Shown here: positions 1 to 9,363 of the stretch, one piece after another
Position numbering within the stretch: the stretch's first letter is position 1
Layout of the letters: every line of letters begins with the position of its first letter
Assembly: GCF_900107155.1 (NCBI RefSeq)
Contig: NZ_FNOX01000001.1
Location: 434,001-498,000 of the forward strand
Length of the DNA stretch: 64,000 bases
Reading direction: 5' to 3'
Source: Pseudomonas salomonii
GTDB taxonomy: Bacteria > Pseudomonadota > Gammaproteobacteria > Pseudomonadales > Pseudomonadaceae
The notes under the pieces: model-generated
Told to the model about the DNA's origin: nothing
The model's input: only the letters and a program-made list of their open reading frames with translations
Database searches by the model: none
Program-made: the position numbers and the translations under genes

Positions 1-1439
1 GTTTTCACCGACACGCCACGTTCGACCGGGGTGGAGCGCCCATAGATATCTTCAAAGCGTTCGATATCGTCTTCGCCCAGGTAGCTGCCCGATTGCACTT
101 CAATAATCTCCAACGGGATCTTGCCCGGGTTGCGCAGGCGGTGCACCGAGGCGATCGGGATGTAGGTGGACTGGTTCTCGCAGAGCAGGAACACGTTTTC
201 GTCACAGGTGACTTCAGCGGTGCCGCTGACCACGATCCAGTGTTCGGCACGGTGGTGGTGCATCTGCAGCGACAGGCACGCGCCCGGCTTGACCGAGATG
301 TGCTTGACCTGGAAGCGGCCGCCCATGTCCACCGAGTCGTAGGAGCCCCACGGGCGGTAGACTTCGCAGTGGTTCTGGGTTTCGCTGCGGCCTTGCTCGT
401 TGAGGGTGTTGACCATCTGCTTGACGCCCTGGACCTTGTCCTTGTGGGCAATCATCATCGCGTCCTTGGTTTCCACCACCACGATGTTGTCCAGGCCGAT
501 CACCGACACCAGTTTGCCGTTGCCATGCACCATGCAGTTGCGGCTGTCCTGGATCACTACATCGCCTTTGCTCACGTTGCCATTGACGTCTTTGTCATTG
601 ACCGCCCACAACGAGGCCCAGCAACCCACGTCGCTCCAACCGGCGCTCAGCGGCACCACGCAGGCGCGCTGGGTTTTTTCCATTACCGCGTAGTCGATGG
701 AGTTGTCCGGGCAGCAGGCGAAAGTGGCTTCGTCGAAGGTTACGGTGTCGGCATCCTGCTCGCTGCGCTCCAGGGTCAGCACGCAGGTGTCGTAGATGTC
801 CGGGTCGTGTTTTTTCAGCTCTTCGAGGAAGCGGCTGGCGCGGAACAGGAACATGCCGCTGTTCCAGAAGTAACCGCCGCTTTTGACGAACTCGACGGCG
901 CGTTTTTCATCGGGTTTTTCCACGAACTGTTGCACGCGGCTGACGCCTTCGGGCAGCAGCGAATCGTTGCTGGACTTGATGTAGCCGTAACCGGTTTCCG
1001 GACGGGTCGCCGGGACGCCGAACAGCACCATCTCGCCACGCTCGGCCGCCACAGTGGCCAGGGCCAGGGCGCGTTGCAGGGCTTTCTGGTCGTCGATCAC
1101 GTGGTCGGCGGGCAGCACCAGCATCAGCTCGTCGCGGCCTTCGTTGACCAGCATCATCGCAGTCAGGGCCACGGCCGGCGCGGTGTTGCGGCCGAACGGC
1201 TCCATCAGGATGCGCTGGCATTCGAGCTTACGCGTGCTTAGTTGCTCGTTGACGATGAAGCGGTGGTCCTTGTTGCAGACCACGATCGGGGCGTCCATGC
1301 CTTCGAACACCAGGCGCTCCAGGGTTTGCTGGAACAGTGTGTGTTCGCCGGTCAAGGCCAGGAATTGCTTGGGGAACTGTTTGCGGGAAAGCGGCCAAAG
1401 ACGTGAGCCGCTACCACCGGAAAGGATTACTGGGATCAT
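1..1439 (-). CDS. algA: AlgA: mannose-6-phosphate isomerase / mannose-1-phosphate guanylyltransferase (3' end cut by window)
   Basis: Bifunctional cytoplasmic enzyme of alginate precursor synthesis: it converts fructose-6-P to mannose-6-P and mannose-1-P plus GTP to GDP-mannose, which AlgD then oxidises. The frame opens at an ATG at 1439 with an AAGGAG Shine-Dalgarno eight bases upstream. It begins MIPVILSGGSGSRLWPLSRK, the nucleotidyltransferase signature with the GGxGxRLxPL pyrophosphorylase loop, and runs open for 479 codons to the window edge with the type II cupin isomerase region at its end. The family is about 480 residues, so only a few C-terminal codons should be missing. It is the last gene of the alginate operon and is separated from algF by a REP palindrome. 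A type II PMI/GMP paralogue is the only alternative; position makes algA very likely. Confidence 0.96.
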   Translation of the reverse strand, partial: MIPVILSGGSGSRLWPLSRKQFPKQFLALTGEHTLFQQTLERLVFEGMDAPIVVCNKDHRFIVNEQLSTRKLECQRILMEPFGRNTAPAVALTAMMLVNEGRDELMLVLPADHVIDDQKALQRALALATVAAERGEMVLFGVPATRPETGYGYIKSSNDSLLPEGVSRVQQFVEKPDEKRAVEFVKSGGYFWNSGMFLFRASRFLEELKKHDPDIYDTCVLTLERSEQDADTVTFDEATFACCPDNSIDYAVMEKTQRACVVPLSAGWSDVGCWASLWAVNDKDVNGNVSKGDVVIQDSRNCMVHGNGKLVSVIGLDNIVVVETKDAMMIAHKDKVQGVKQMVNTLNEQGRSETQNHCEVYRPWGSYDSVDMGGRFQVKHISVKPGACLSLQMHHHRAEHWIVVSGTAEVTCDENVFLLCENQSTYIPIASVHRLRNPGKIPLEIIEVQSGSYLGEDDIERFEDIYGRSTPVERGVSVK

Positions 1440-1533
1440 GGGTGTTTCTCCTTGAATCGATTGGGTCAGAGCTACGAAGGTTTGTCGTTTCACTCTTGTT
1501 TTTGTCTCGGTCTGAACTGACTGCCTCGGTCAG

Positions 1534-1606
1534 TGTGGGAGCTGGCTTGCCTGCGATGGCGGTGTTGGATTCACCACCGCCATCGCGGGCAAGCCCGGCT
1601 CCCACA
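1534..1606. repeat. REP palindrome between algF and algA
   Basis: Inverted repeat: arms beginning TGTGGGAGC and ending GCTCCCACA enclose two internal complementary segments (GCGATGGCGGTG and CACCGCCATCGC). This is the doublet structure of REPINs in fluorescent pseudomonads. It lies in the 194-base gap inside the operon, where it could stabilise upstream mRNA or attenuate algA. Confidence 0.85.
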
Positions 1607-1633
1607 GGGGCGGGTGTCAGTTCAGAAAACTAA

Positions 1634-2290
1634 TCAGCGGGTCGACACGGGGCGCTTGACCCACACTGGCGAAATGCTCGAACCCGAGCCGGTCACGTAC
1701 AGCACCGCCGCTTCACCACGTTCCAAAGCCACCGGCTTTACATCGCCGACTTTCTTGTCACCGTCGTACAACGCCAGGCTCACTTTCACCGGGTTGATTT
1801 CGCGCTCGCCACGGCCCTTGGCGGCCACCGACTTGACCACGTCGGTCTTGCCGTCGGCGGTTTTCAGGGTCAGGGCCTTGTCGCTGAGGTTCTGCACACG
1901 CACCAGGGATTTTTGCTTGTTCTTGAACGGCGGCTCTTCGATCAGCTGGGGCTGGCCGCTGCCGCTGTTGACCAGGGTGTAGTAGTGATCGGCCGCGAGC
2001 TTGACCGGTACGGTCTGGCTGCCGACCTTGGCGCTGTAGTCGCCGCCCGGCATGAAGCTGAAGTCACTGCTGGCCAGCGGCGCCACATCGCTCAAATTGG
2101 TCGCGCCGACGGTGGCGCTGACTTCCTGGTTCGATGCGTTGTAGATCCGCACGAAACTTGAACCTTTCGGTGCGGTCGGGCCGTAGAGCGCAGCGTCACC
2201 ACCGGCGAAGGCGGACATCGATACGAAGCTCAAGCCGGCAGCGATGGCCAGGGTCTTGGCGAGACGACGCGGAGTAGTAGTGAAAGTCAT
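1634..2290 (-). CDS. algF: AlgF: alginate O-acetylation protein
   Basis: Periplasmic component of the alginate acetylation machinery, working with AlgI, AlgJ and AlgX to add acetyl groups to mannuronate. The 218-residue product has a signal peptide ending near SMSAFAG (residues 24-30) and then a β-rich domain starting GDAALYGPTAPKG, the usual AlgF mature start. The ATG at 2290 has a GAGAGG ribosome site eight bases upstream. It sits 16 bases after algJ in the operon. Its length and position match the family; its exact biochemical role in the complex is inferred from the family. Confidence 0.96.
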   Translation of the reverse strand: MTFTTTPRRLAKTLAIAAGLSFVSMSAFAGGDAALYGPTAPKGSSFVRIYNASNQEVSATVGATNLSDVAPLASSDFSFMPGGDYSAKVGSQTVPVKLAADHYYTLVNSGSGQPQLIEEPPFKNKQKSLVRVQNLSDKALTLKTADGKTDVVKSVAAKGRGEREINPVKVSLALYDGDKKVGDVKPVALERGEAAVLYVTGSGSSISPVWVKRPVSTR

Positions 2291-2306
2291 GTGAGTTACC
2301 TCTCTT

Positions 2307-3479
2307 TCAGTTTTGCGCCCGGTCGGGCGTCTCGGATTTTTGAGTGTTCAAAGCCATGTTCTGTTGGCGCGAACCGGCTTGTTTAAGCTGCGCAACCCAC
2401 TGTGGGTCGGCATCACCGATTTCGTTGTTGACGGGCAGATAACGTTCCGGAAACTCCCAGATCAGCACTTGGGGCGGGCTGTTCTTGAAGTCATCGCTTT
2501 TCAGGTAGCTGAGCATCGGCAGGATCGGGCCGTGGCCGTCTTCGGAGTAGTTGATGACGTCGCTGTGCAAGGCTTGCTTGAGGGCGCCGACGAAGTTCCA
2601 GTTGGGGTTGGCGCTGTAGCTGGTGCCCACCAGGGCCACTGGCGTTTCACTGTCGGCAAACAGGGCGTCGTCGCCTTTGTTCTCCGCCAGGTGCGTGACG
2701 CGTTTTTGCAGTGGCTCTTTAGGCGGCATCAGGTTTTCGAACAGCGGGTCCAGCGGCAGGAACAGGCGCAGGTCGCCTTTGTGCGGTTCGGTTTTTTCGG
2801 CTTCGGTGACAAAGCGCTGTGGCTCGCCGCTCAGCGGCGTCTTGTCGGCAATGGTCCTGGCCAACTGTTTGGCAGCGATTTCCGCACCGTCCGGGGTCCA
2901 GTGGGTGTCGGTGCGCAGGAACACTTGCGTGCCGCCCAGCTTGGCCTGTTGCAGCGGGCCAAGCAGGTCGGGCGCGATGATCTTGTCGGCCGCTACACGG
3001 GCGTGGAAGTCCTCGTACAGGTTGGCGTGGATGCTCGCCGGTTTCACTTCACCCAGGTGTTCCGGGTACAGGCGCACCTTGGCCGGCACGATCGCCATCA
3101 CCAGTTGGATGCCCTGGGCCTTGAGTTTTTGGCGCACGCCTTCGACCAGCGCGTAGTTGCCTTGCAGGTTCTGGTCTTCGTTGACGATGGGGTTGAATTC
3201 CTCATCGCTGTACAGCCAGTGGTCGCGGCCCAGCACCACGCCGGGGCGGCCTTCATTGAACAGCTTGTAGTCCAGCGCCGCCCAGAGGTTGGTGCCCAGG
3301 CGCTTGATCGGGAACTCGTCGTCGTAGTGGGTCTCGACGGCCTTGGTCCAGCGCCCGTTGAGCACGGTGGCGTCGGCGTTGGTGCTGAAGCCGAAGAAGC
3401 TGCGCGTCGACCAGACGCCCAAGGCCAGCAGCACCAGCAGGAACAGCGTGATATAGAGGACGCGAAATGAACGGGTCAT
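2307..3479 (-). CDS. algJ: AlgJ: alginate O-acetyltransferase, periplasmic SGNH-like
   Basis: Membrane-anchored periplasmic acetyl carrier or esterase of alginate acetylation. One N-terminal hydrophobic segment (about residues 8-23) is followed by an SGNH-hydrolase-like domain shared with AlgX. The catalytic DxHW motif is visible at Asp191 and His193 (RTDTHWTPDG), and the nucleophile GTSYS places Ser near 287. I chose the ATG at 3479 (MTRSFRVLY, 390 residues) because GGGAG lies just upstream; a TTG five codons earlier would overlap the algI stop. It is 11 bases from algI, consistent with co-translation. Confidence 0.95.
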   Translation of the reverse strand: MTRSFRVLYITLFLLVLLALGVWSTRSFFGFSTNADATVLNGRWTKAVETHYDDEFPIKRLGTNLWAALDYKLFNEGRPGVVLGRDHWLYSDEEFNPIVNEDQNLQGNYALVEGVRQKLKAQGIQLVMAIVPAKVRLYPEHLGEVKPASIHANLYEDFHARVAADKIIAPDLLGPLQQAKLGGTQVFLRTDTHWTPDGAEIAAKQLARTIADKTPLSGEPQRFVTEAEKTEPHKGDLRLFLPLDPLFENLMPPKEPLQKRVTHLAENKGDDALFADSETPVALVGTSYSANPNWNFVGALKQALHSDVINYSEDGHGPILPMLSYLKSDDFKNSPPQVLIWEFPERYLPVNNEIGDADPQWVAQLKQAGSRQQNMALNTQKSETPDRAQN

Positions 3480-3490
3480 GGTCGGCTCCC

Positions 3491-5023
3491 TCAAAATTGG
3501 AAGTAAAGGAACGGCGAGAAACTCTGCGCCGACAGTTTCAGAATCGACGCCACGAACAGCAGCAGCACGGTGGCGCGCATGGCGTAGCGTGGCCAGTCAG
3601 CGGTCCAGTAGGCCGGTTGCACGGCGGCGTCCTGGCCTACGCTGAAACCTGGCTGGTGGATGCTGCCTGGGTTGTCGCCGGGTACTGCCTTGATCAGGCT
3701 TGGGTCAGCCGGTTTGGCTTTTTCGGCAGGGCGGTTGGTGTAGAAGTCGCGCAGGCCAAAGAACGCCAATGTTGCGTAGGCCACCACCAACGTCGCCACT
3801 TGCAGGCCGGTGAGGCTGGCGCGGTTGAGTTCCGACAGCGACCACTCGCCAAAGCTGAACATCGCGCCGTACATGCGCCCGGCGACGTGCAGGTTTTCGG
3901 CGCGGAAGATCACCCAGCCCATGACTACCAGCAGGAAGGTAAAGGCCCAACGCACCACGTTGAAACTGCGTGGCGCGGTATTCAGGCCGATGGCTTTTTC
4001 AATCGCCAGCCACATGCCGTGCCAGGCGCCCCACACGATGTAGGTGATGTTCGCACCGTGCCACAGGCCACCGAGCAGCATGGTCAGGAACAGGTTGCGG
4101 TAGGTGGTCAGCGTGCCTTTACGGTTGCCGCCCAGGGTGATGTACAGGTAGTCACGCAGCCAGGTGGACAGGCTGATGTGCCAGCGCCGCCAGAACTCGG
4201 TGATCGACTGGCTGATGTACGGCTGTTTGAAGTTCTCCATAAAGCGGAAACCCATCATCAAGCCCAAACCGATGGCCATGTCGCTGTAGCCGGAGAAGTC
4301 GAAATACAGCTGCGCGGTATAGGCCAGCGCGCCGAGCCAGGCATCGCCCGTGGTCGGGTTTTGCAGGGCGAAGCAATGGTCGGCCACCACCGCCAGGGTG
4401 TCGGCGATAAAGACTTTCTTGATGAAACCCTGCATGAACCGCGTGCAGCCCTCGGAGAATTTGTCGAGGGTGTGCGTGCGGTTGTTGAACTGGTCGGCCA
4501 GGTCGCGAAAACGCAGCACCGGGCCGGCAATCAGGTGCGGGAAGATCGCCACGAACGCCGCAAAATCGATGAGGTTGCGGGTTGCCGGGGTGTCGCCGCG
4601 GTACACGTCGATGATGTAGCTGATGGACTCGAAGATGTAGAACGAGATCCCTATCGGCAACAGCACGTGGGTGAGGATAAACGGCTCCAGCCCCGCCGAC
4701 TTCATCATCACATTGATGCTGTCGACGCCGAAGTTGGCGTACTTGAAGTAGCCGAGGATGCACAGGTCGACAGCCACGCCGAGCAACAGCCAGCGCTGGG
4801 CCGGTTTGGTGCGCACGCCGGCGGCACCGACCTTGAGGCCGATCCAGTAATTCCACAGCGTCACGGCGGCGAACAGCGCCAGGAAGTCCACTCGCCACCA
4901 GGCGTAGAACACGTAGCTGGCAATCAGCAGCAGCAGATTGCGATAGCGTTGCCCGCTCAAGTAGTACAAGCCGAGAAAGATCGGCAAGAACAAAAACAGG
5001 AACACATTGGACGAGAAAACCAT
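3491..5023 (-). CDS. algI: AlgI: MBOAT O-acyltransferase of alginate acetylation
   Basis: Multi-pass inner-membrane acyltransferase that moves acetyl groups from a cytoplasmic donor to the periplasmic partners AlgJ and AlgX. The 510-residue protein has many hydrophobic segments and the MBOAT core. FWRRWHISLSTW contains His282 and GGLWHGANITY contains His322, the position of the essential histidine in AlgI. The start MVFSSNVFLF (5023) is the conserved family N-terminus; the upstream in-frame ATG at 5047 would add eight untypical residues. A palindromic repeat precedes it, separating it from algL. Confidence 0.96.
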   Translation of the reverse strand: MVFSSNVFLFLFLPIFLGLYYLSGQRYRNLLLLIASYVFYAWWRVDFLALFAAVTLWNYWIGLKVGAAGVRTKPAQRWLLLGVAVDLCILGYFKYANFGVDSINVMMKSAGLEPFILTHVLLPIGISFYIFESISYIIDVYRGDTPATRNLIDFAAFVAIFPHLIAGPVLRFRDLADQFNNRTHTLDKFSEGCTRFMQGFIKKVFIADTLAVVADHCFALQNPTTGDAWLGALAYTAQLYFDFSGYSDMAIGLGLMMGFRFMENFKQPYISQSITEFWRRWHISLSTWLRDYLYITLGGNRKGTLTTYRNLFLTMLLGGLWHGANITYIVWGAWHGMWLAIEKAIGLNTAPRSFNVVRWAFTFLLVVMGWVIFRAENLHVAGRMYGAMFSFGEWSLSELNRASLTGLQVATLVVAYATLAFFGLRDFYTNRPAEKAKPADPSLIKAVPGDNPGSIHQPGFSVGQDAAVQPAYWTADWPRYAMRATVLLLFVASILKLSAQSFSPFLYFQF

Positions 5024-5100
5024 CCCGATCTCTCCATGTTTAACCAACAGTTAAGGGCCAACGGCCCCCCCCAAACCCCCCACGATTTCGCGGGAGGTTG

Positions 5101-5209
5101 TGATCGTTCCCACGCTCTGCGTGGGAATGCCTCACTGGACGCTCTGCGTCCGCTTTTGGGACGCGGAGCGTCCCTGGCTGCATTCCCACGCGGAGCGTGG
5201 GAACGATCA
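5101..5209. repeat. Nested palindromic repeat between algL and algI
   Basis: A 109-base imperfect palindrome. Outer arms TGATCGTTCCCACGC and GCGTGGGAACGATCA are perfectly complementary, and inner units repeat the pattern GACGCTCTGCGTC and GACGCGGAGCGTC. It belongs to a different family from the GTGGGAGC REPs in this window. It occupies most of the 194-base algL-algI gap and can fold into a large cruciform or mRNA hairpin. Confidence 0.85.
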
Positions 5210-5217
5210 GCTGTATA

Positions 5218-6327
5218 TCAGCTGCCTTTGTTGCCTTTTTCGTGCGTCGGGTCGTAGACCTTGGTCAGGTCACCGCCGAGGCGGAAGGTCTTGAACGGCT
5301 GCATGCCGTGCTTGCGCTCGATTACATCGGGGGCGCAGGTGTAGAGGGTGCAGAAGGGCTCAAGCCAGGCAAATTTCATGTCTTCCTTGAGGTCCTTCAT
5401 GTCCTGTTCCTTGCCGTTCTTCTGCTCGAAGATGTCCGGGTCTTTCACCCCGGCCAGCACCTTGTCGCCCAGGCGTTTGAGCGCGCCGTTATTTTCCTGG
5501 CGCAGGTCCACACCGTTGACCAAGGCAAAGCTGGCGATCATCGACAGCGGCGGCAGCGCGTAGTTGTGGTACGCCAGGGCACGTTGCTGACGCTTCAGTT
5601 CGTTGGGCAAGAAGCCCTGGGCGTCCACCTGGTTGGCGCCGACCTTGTATTCCTTCACCGCCCAATCAAACAGGTCGCGACGGTTGGTGGCGATGGACGT
5701 GGCCATCACCGACCACGCGGCCCAGTAGGAGTGGTTGTTGGTTTTATCCAGGGGCAGGTTGTCCCAGTCGCTGACGACTTGATCGGCGAGCTTGTTGAAC
5801 CAGGCTTCGATCAACTGCGATTCCTGCTGATGATTAGCCAGCGGGTGCGAGTCGGAGAACTTCAGGCGCACATAGGCCGAGGCCATGCTGCCCAGCGCCC
5901 ATTTGCGCATGGACTTGCCGGTGTGGTTGAAGTCCTTGGACATCAACGCATCCGCCTTGGCCCAGCTCGTAAGCCAGTTGAGTGTGCATTCCAGCTGCTC
6001 CGGGCGGCCGTCGCGCATAAACTGCATCACGCGTTTGCTGGTGTCTTTTTCCAGCTTGGTGATGTCGGCAGTGCTGTCACGAAAGGCTTTTTCCGATTGC
6101 ACATTCAGGGTGGCGCGGGCCTTGTCCGAGCCTTCGTACTTGCTGCGAAATTGCAGCGAGCCGGTGTACGGCGCCGGCATGGCGTCGCAGTCATTCTTGA
6201 AGTCGCCGGTCTTGAATGCTTCCACCGGCGCAAAGTAGCCCTGGGGTGGACGCAGTGGTGCGGCGGCGTTGACTGTACCGGCGAACATCGCCAGGCCCAG
6301 CAGCGTTGGAATCAATAATTTCTGCAT
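5218..6327 (-). CDS. algL: AlgL: periplasmic poly(mannuronate) lyase
   Basis: Cleaves mannuronate linkages by β-elimination and clears polymer that leaks into the periplasm during secretion. The 369-residue product starts [10 protein letters not shown] (6327) with a signal peptide ending around VNAAA (residues 19-23), then the PL5 (α/α) toroid. The conserved catalytic NNHSYW motif is at residues 197-202, with His199 the expected active-site base. A longer in-frame start at 6393 overlaps algX and adds a non-signal leader, so it was rejected. It lies nine bases after algX. Confidence 0.95.
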   Translation of the reverse strand: MQKLLIPTLLGLAMFAGTVNAAAPLRPPQGYFAPVEAFKTGDFKNDCDAMPAPYTGSLQFRSKYEGSDKARATLNVQSEKAFRDSTADITKLEKDTSKRVMQFMRDGRPEQLECTLNWLTSWAKADALMSKDFNHTGKSMRKWALGSMASAYVRLKFSDSHPLANHQQESQLIEAWFNKLADQVVSDWDNLPLDKTNNHSYWAAWSVMATSIATNRRDLFDWAVKEYKVGANQVDAQGFLPNELKRQQRALAYHNYALPPLSMIASFALVNGVDLRQENNGALKRLGDKVLAGVKDPDIFEQKNGKEQDMKDLKEDMKFAWLEPFCTLYTCAPDVIERKHGMQPFKTFRLGGDLTKVYDPTHEKGNKGS

Positions 6328-6335
6328 AAGTAACC

Positions 6336-7793
6336 TCACTTCCCAAGCTGGGCGGTCTGTTGACCACTCGCCGGGAACACGTTGCGTGTGCAAATTTTCG
6401 CTTCGACTTTCTGCGCGGCAGTGCCCGCTTCGGGGCCTTGCACTTCCACGGCCAGCAAGTTCTGCGAGGCCCAGTCTTCATCGGTGCGCAGTTCAAAGGC
6501 GAAACGCCCGTCTGTATCGGATGTTTCGGGTTTCTCGATCTTGATGTCCTCGTGGCGCCCGTTCATGTACCAGAGGGTGGCTTGCAGGGTTTTCACCGAC
6601 GGGTCGGCGAAGCGGATATCGACCTGATGGTTGGCGTTGCGCAGGTCTTTGTTCGAGCTGTTGACCATCAACTCGTTCTTGCCGGGTTTGAGCGTGGTGC
6701 TGGCGCTCATTTGTGCAGGCTTGCCTTCGCAGCCGTTGTCGAGCAGCGCCATCATCTGGCGGTAGATGGTTTCCTGGTCGAGGCGGTACAGCGGCGAGAA
6801 TTCCCAGATAAGGATTTTCGGCGGGGTTTTCTGGAACTCGTCACTGCCCAGGTACTGGATCATCGAGCCTTCCAGGCCGCCGCCAGGGAAGGCGACGTTA
6901 AGGATGTCGGCACCGATTTCCTGTTCCAGGAAGCCGGCGAAGTTGTAGTTCTTGCCGCTGTGGCTGGTGCCCACCAGGGTGATCTGCGGGTTACCCGAAT
7001 CGCCGAACAGGTCGCCGTCACCGGCTTCGCCTTTAGGCTCGGTGGTGAACTGGTCCATGTATTGGATCGCGTAGCTGGTGCCGCACAGTTGCCCGGCCAT
7101 GTTGTGCAGGGTGCCGGTCTTGCCCATGCGCCCGGAGCGTTTGGTTTCGAACTCGCGCTTGGGAATATCGGCAAACTCGGGCATGGCACGCACTTTGGCG
7201 CCGACGATTTTTGCCGTGCGTTGGGCGCCGTATGGGGTCCAGTGCTGGTCACCACGGAAGTAGAAGTCGTGGGCCGGCAGTTCATCGGGCAGTTGTTCGT
7301 TGGTCAGTGGCGACAGGTCCGGTACCACATAACCCATCTTGGCAAAGCGGCCGAGCATGGTTTTGTAGTTGCCCAGCGCCTTGTCGAAATCGAATTTGGC
7401 TTTTTCTTCGGGATTGAGCTTGTTGCGGTTCACCAGGCCACGGGTCGGCTGATAGACCACCACCAGCTCCACGCCCTTGGCCTTGAACGCATCGTGCAGT
7501 TGCTGCATGCGTTTGTAGCCGGCGGGGCTGGTGTCGAATTCGGTGCGCAAATCTTCCTGGGTACGGAACAGCCAGTCGCCCTGGGCTTGCACCAGGGTGG
7601 TGAAGTTCTGCTGGTAGCGCGTGGTGTAGTTCTTTGCGTCATGGGCGGCCGGGCACAGGCTGCAGCACGGCTCGGCGGTGAACGTGGGGGCTTTGACTTC
7701 ATCGGCGCGCACGCCCTGGCTGGCCGCCAGCAGGCCGAGGGTCAGACCCGAGAGGCTCAGCAGTTTGATCATGTGTGGGTGCATAAGGGTCAT
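6336..7793 (-). CDS. algX: AlgX: alginate O-acetyltransferase with carbohydrate-binding domain
   Basis: Terminal periplasmic acetyltransferase that transfers acetyl onto mannuronate in the AlgK-AlgX-AlgE secretion complex. An N-terminal signal peptide is followed by an SGNH-like domain with Asp182 and His184 ([11 protein letters not shown]) and nucleophile Ser277 ([10 protein letters not shown]). The C-terminal part (from about residue 350) is a β-rich carbohydrate-binding module. Starts at 7793, 7784 and 7772 are in frame; CAGGA precedes the first at good spacing, and GAGG precedes the second, so the start is uncertain by three codons. It is two bases from algG. Confidence 0.95.
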   Translation of the reverse strand: MTLMHPHMIKLLSLSGLTLGLLAASQGVRADEVKAPTFTAEPCCSLCPAAHDAKNYTTRYQQNFTTLVQAQGDWLFRTQEDLRTEFDTSPAGYKRMQQLHDAFKAKGVELVVVYQPTRGLVNRNKLNPEEKAKFDFDKALGNYKTMLGRFAKMGYVVPDLSPLTNEQLPDELPAHDFYFRGDQHWTPYGAQRTAKIVGAKVRAMPEFADIPKREFETKRSGRMGKTGTLHNMAGQLCGTSYAIQYMDQFTTEPKGEAGDGDLFGDSGNPQITLVGTSHSGKNYNFAGFLEQEIGADILNVAFPGGGLEGSMIQYLGSDEFQKTPPKILIWEFSPLYRLDQETIYRQMMALLDNGCEGKPAQMSASTTLKPGKNELMVNSSNKDLRNANHQVDIRFADPSVKTLQATLWYMNGRHEDIKIEKPETSDTDGRFAFELRTDEDWASQNLLAVEVQGPEAGTAAQKVEAKICTRNVFPASGQQTAQLGK

Positions 7794-7795
7794 CC

Positions 7796-9349
7796 TCAGT
7801 CCTGCATTTGGGTCTGGCGTTCGACAGGGTCGATCAGCACGGCTTTCTGCTGGCGCACCAGCAGGTCGAGAATCTCTTCCTGGCGATCGCCCAGCACGCC
7901 GGCAAAGCTGATGCCGCTGGATTTGGTCGGCGCCAGCATCGATACGCGGTACAGCTCGATGCTCAATGGCGAATCAATCGACAGCGGCCCGCTGCCGTTG
8001 CCGGCCAGCTCGCCGCCGACCACGATCAACGAGACTTTCGCGTCAAACGGGTCGAGGGCGATGTCGCGGTCGGTGTCGGTCAAATCCTTGATGTGCCCGT
8101 ACACGCCGGTCAGCCCGTTGGCCATGGCGGAGTTCTCGTACAGGCGAATGTTCACGCTGTTGCGCACGCGGATGCCGTGGCGACGGTTGGCGATGACCTT
8201 GTTGCCCCACAGCAGATTGTCGCCGCTCTCATAGAGGGTGATGCCGTCGGTGTGGTTGCGGTAGATCTCGTTGTCGGCGATCAGGTTGTTGACGCTGTTA
8301 CGGTCGATCACCAGGCCTGAGAGCTTGTTGTCGAAGCTGCGGTTGTTGAAGATGAAGCTGTCATTGACCTCACGGGAAATGATGATGCCGTGTTTCTTTT
8401 TGGTGCCGTAGACGGTGTTGTCGGCAATGATCAGGCCGTGGGAACGGTCGTGCGGGTCGATGCCGTAGACGATGTTGTCTTTGTAGGTGTTGCCCTTGAT
8501 CACAAAGCCCGTGGTCTCGTAGCAGTAGAAGCCGTACCACATGTCCGAGAACTCGGAGTCGATGATCCAGCCGGTCGGTTCCGCACGCTTGAGCACCTTG
8601 GCCATGTTCGGCGTGTACTGGGAAATACTCACGCCGTACGACTTACTGTTGGCGTAGCCGAAGCTGGCCATCTTGGTCTTGGAGATGTAGGTTTCGGTGC
8701 CGCCCCAGGCCAGCAGGAACGGGCGGAACTCCTTGGGCGACTTGAACAGTGCCGGGCCGTTGGTCTTTTCGTCCCAGCCGGTGATTTTGGTGTCACGTAC
8801 AAACAGCTGGCCGTCGTTGATCAGGAACGAACCGGCTTGCTGGGACAGGCGCAGCTCCTGAGTCTTTTTGTCGATGTCGAGGATGCCTTTGCGCCCGACC
8901 ACAATCGGCAGCTTGGCCAAAAACACCCCCGGCGAGGTTTCGCTGAGGTACTGCTTGGGCACTTTGCCGAGCAGGTCCTTGAGGTTCATGTAGCCGTCGT
9001 CGACAAAGATCGCCTGGGGTATGCCGTGCTGGCGCACCACCCATTCGGCCATCTTGTTATCGCCGCCGATAAAGTCCTTGAGCGCGTCTTCCTGCATCAT
9101 GCGGCGGATGCTGACTTTGCCCGGCTTGCTGCGCACGATCTTCTTTTCCATCGCCGCCGCGGTGTAGCCGGTCAGGTCGGGCAGCGCAGGCTTGGGCAAT
9201 TCCAGCGGCGCGGTCGGCGGGCTGGAAATGGTGTAGGTCTTGGCCTGTTGCAGTTCCTTGGCGATGGTCGGCGCCTTGGCCGCCGTATCGGCAAAGGCTG
9301 TGGCGCTGGCCATCAGCATTGCCGCGACGAGTAGGCTTTGAGCATTCAT
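7796..9349 (-). CDS. algG: AlgG: poly(β-D-mannuronate) C5-epimerase
   Basis: Periplasmic epimerase turning mannuronate into guluronate residues in the nascent polymer, and part of the secretion scaffold. The 517-residue product has a signal peptide (residues 1-20, ending TAFA) and a right-handed parallel β-helix. The catalytic DPHDRSH motif is at residues 298-304, and the repeated asparagine-rich turns (FNNRSF, IADNEIYRN, LLWGNKVIANRRH) are the β-helix ladder. I chose ATG 9349 because GGGAG is eight bases upstream; the ATG at 9364 overlaps the algE stop and lacks a good ribosome site. Confidence 0.96.
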   Translation of the reverse strand: MNAQSLLVAAMLMASATAFADTAAKAPTIAKELQQAKTYTISSPPTAPLELPKPALPDLTGYTAAAMEKKIVRSKPGKVSIRRMMQEDALKDFIGGDNKMAEWVVRQHGIPQAIFVDDGYMNLKDLLGKVPKQYLSETSPGVFLAKLPIVVGRKGILDIDKKTQELRLSQQAGSFLINDGQLFVRDTKITGWDEKTNGPALFKSPKEFRPFLLAWGGTETYISKTKMASFGYANSKSYGVSISQYTPNMAKVLKRAEPTGWIIDSEFSDMWYGFYCYETTGFVIKGNTYKDNIVYGIDPHDRSHGLIIADNTVYGTKKKHGIIISREVNDSFIFNNRSFDNKLSGLVIDRNSVNNLIADNEIYRNHTDGITLYESGDNLLWGNKVIANRRHGIRVRNSVNIRLYENSAMANGLTGVYGHIKDLTDTDRDIALDPFDAKVSLIVVGGELAGNGSGPLSIDSPLSIELYRVSMLAPTKSSGISFAGVLGDRQEEILDLLVRQQKAVLIDPVERQTQMQD

Positions 9350-9363
9350 TGCGCAGGCTCCCA

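Noticed and set aside
3467..5257. Open reading frame of 596 codons on the + strand
   Set aside because: Shadow of algI, with a composition dominated by Gln, His, Arg and Val.
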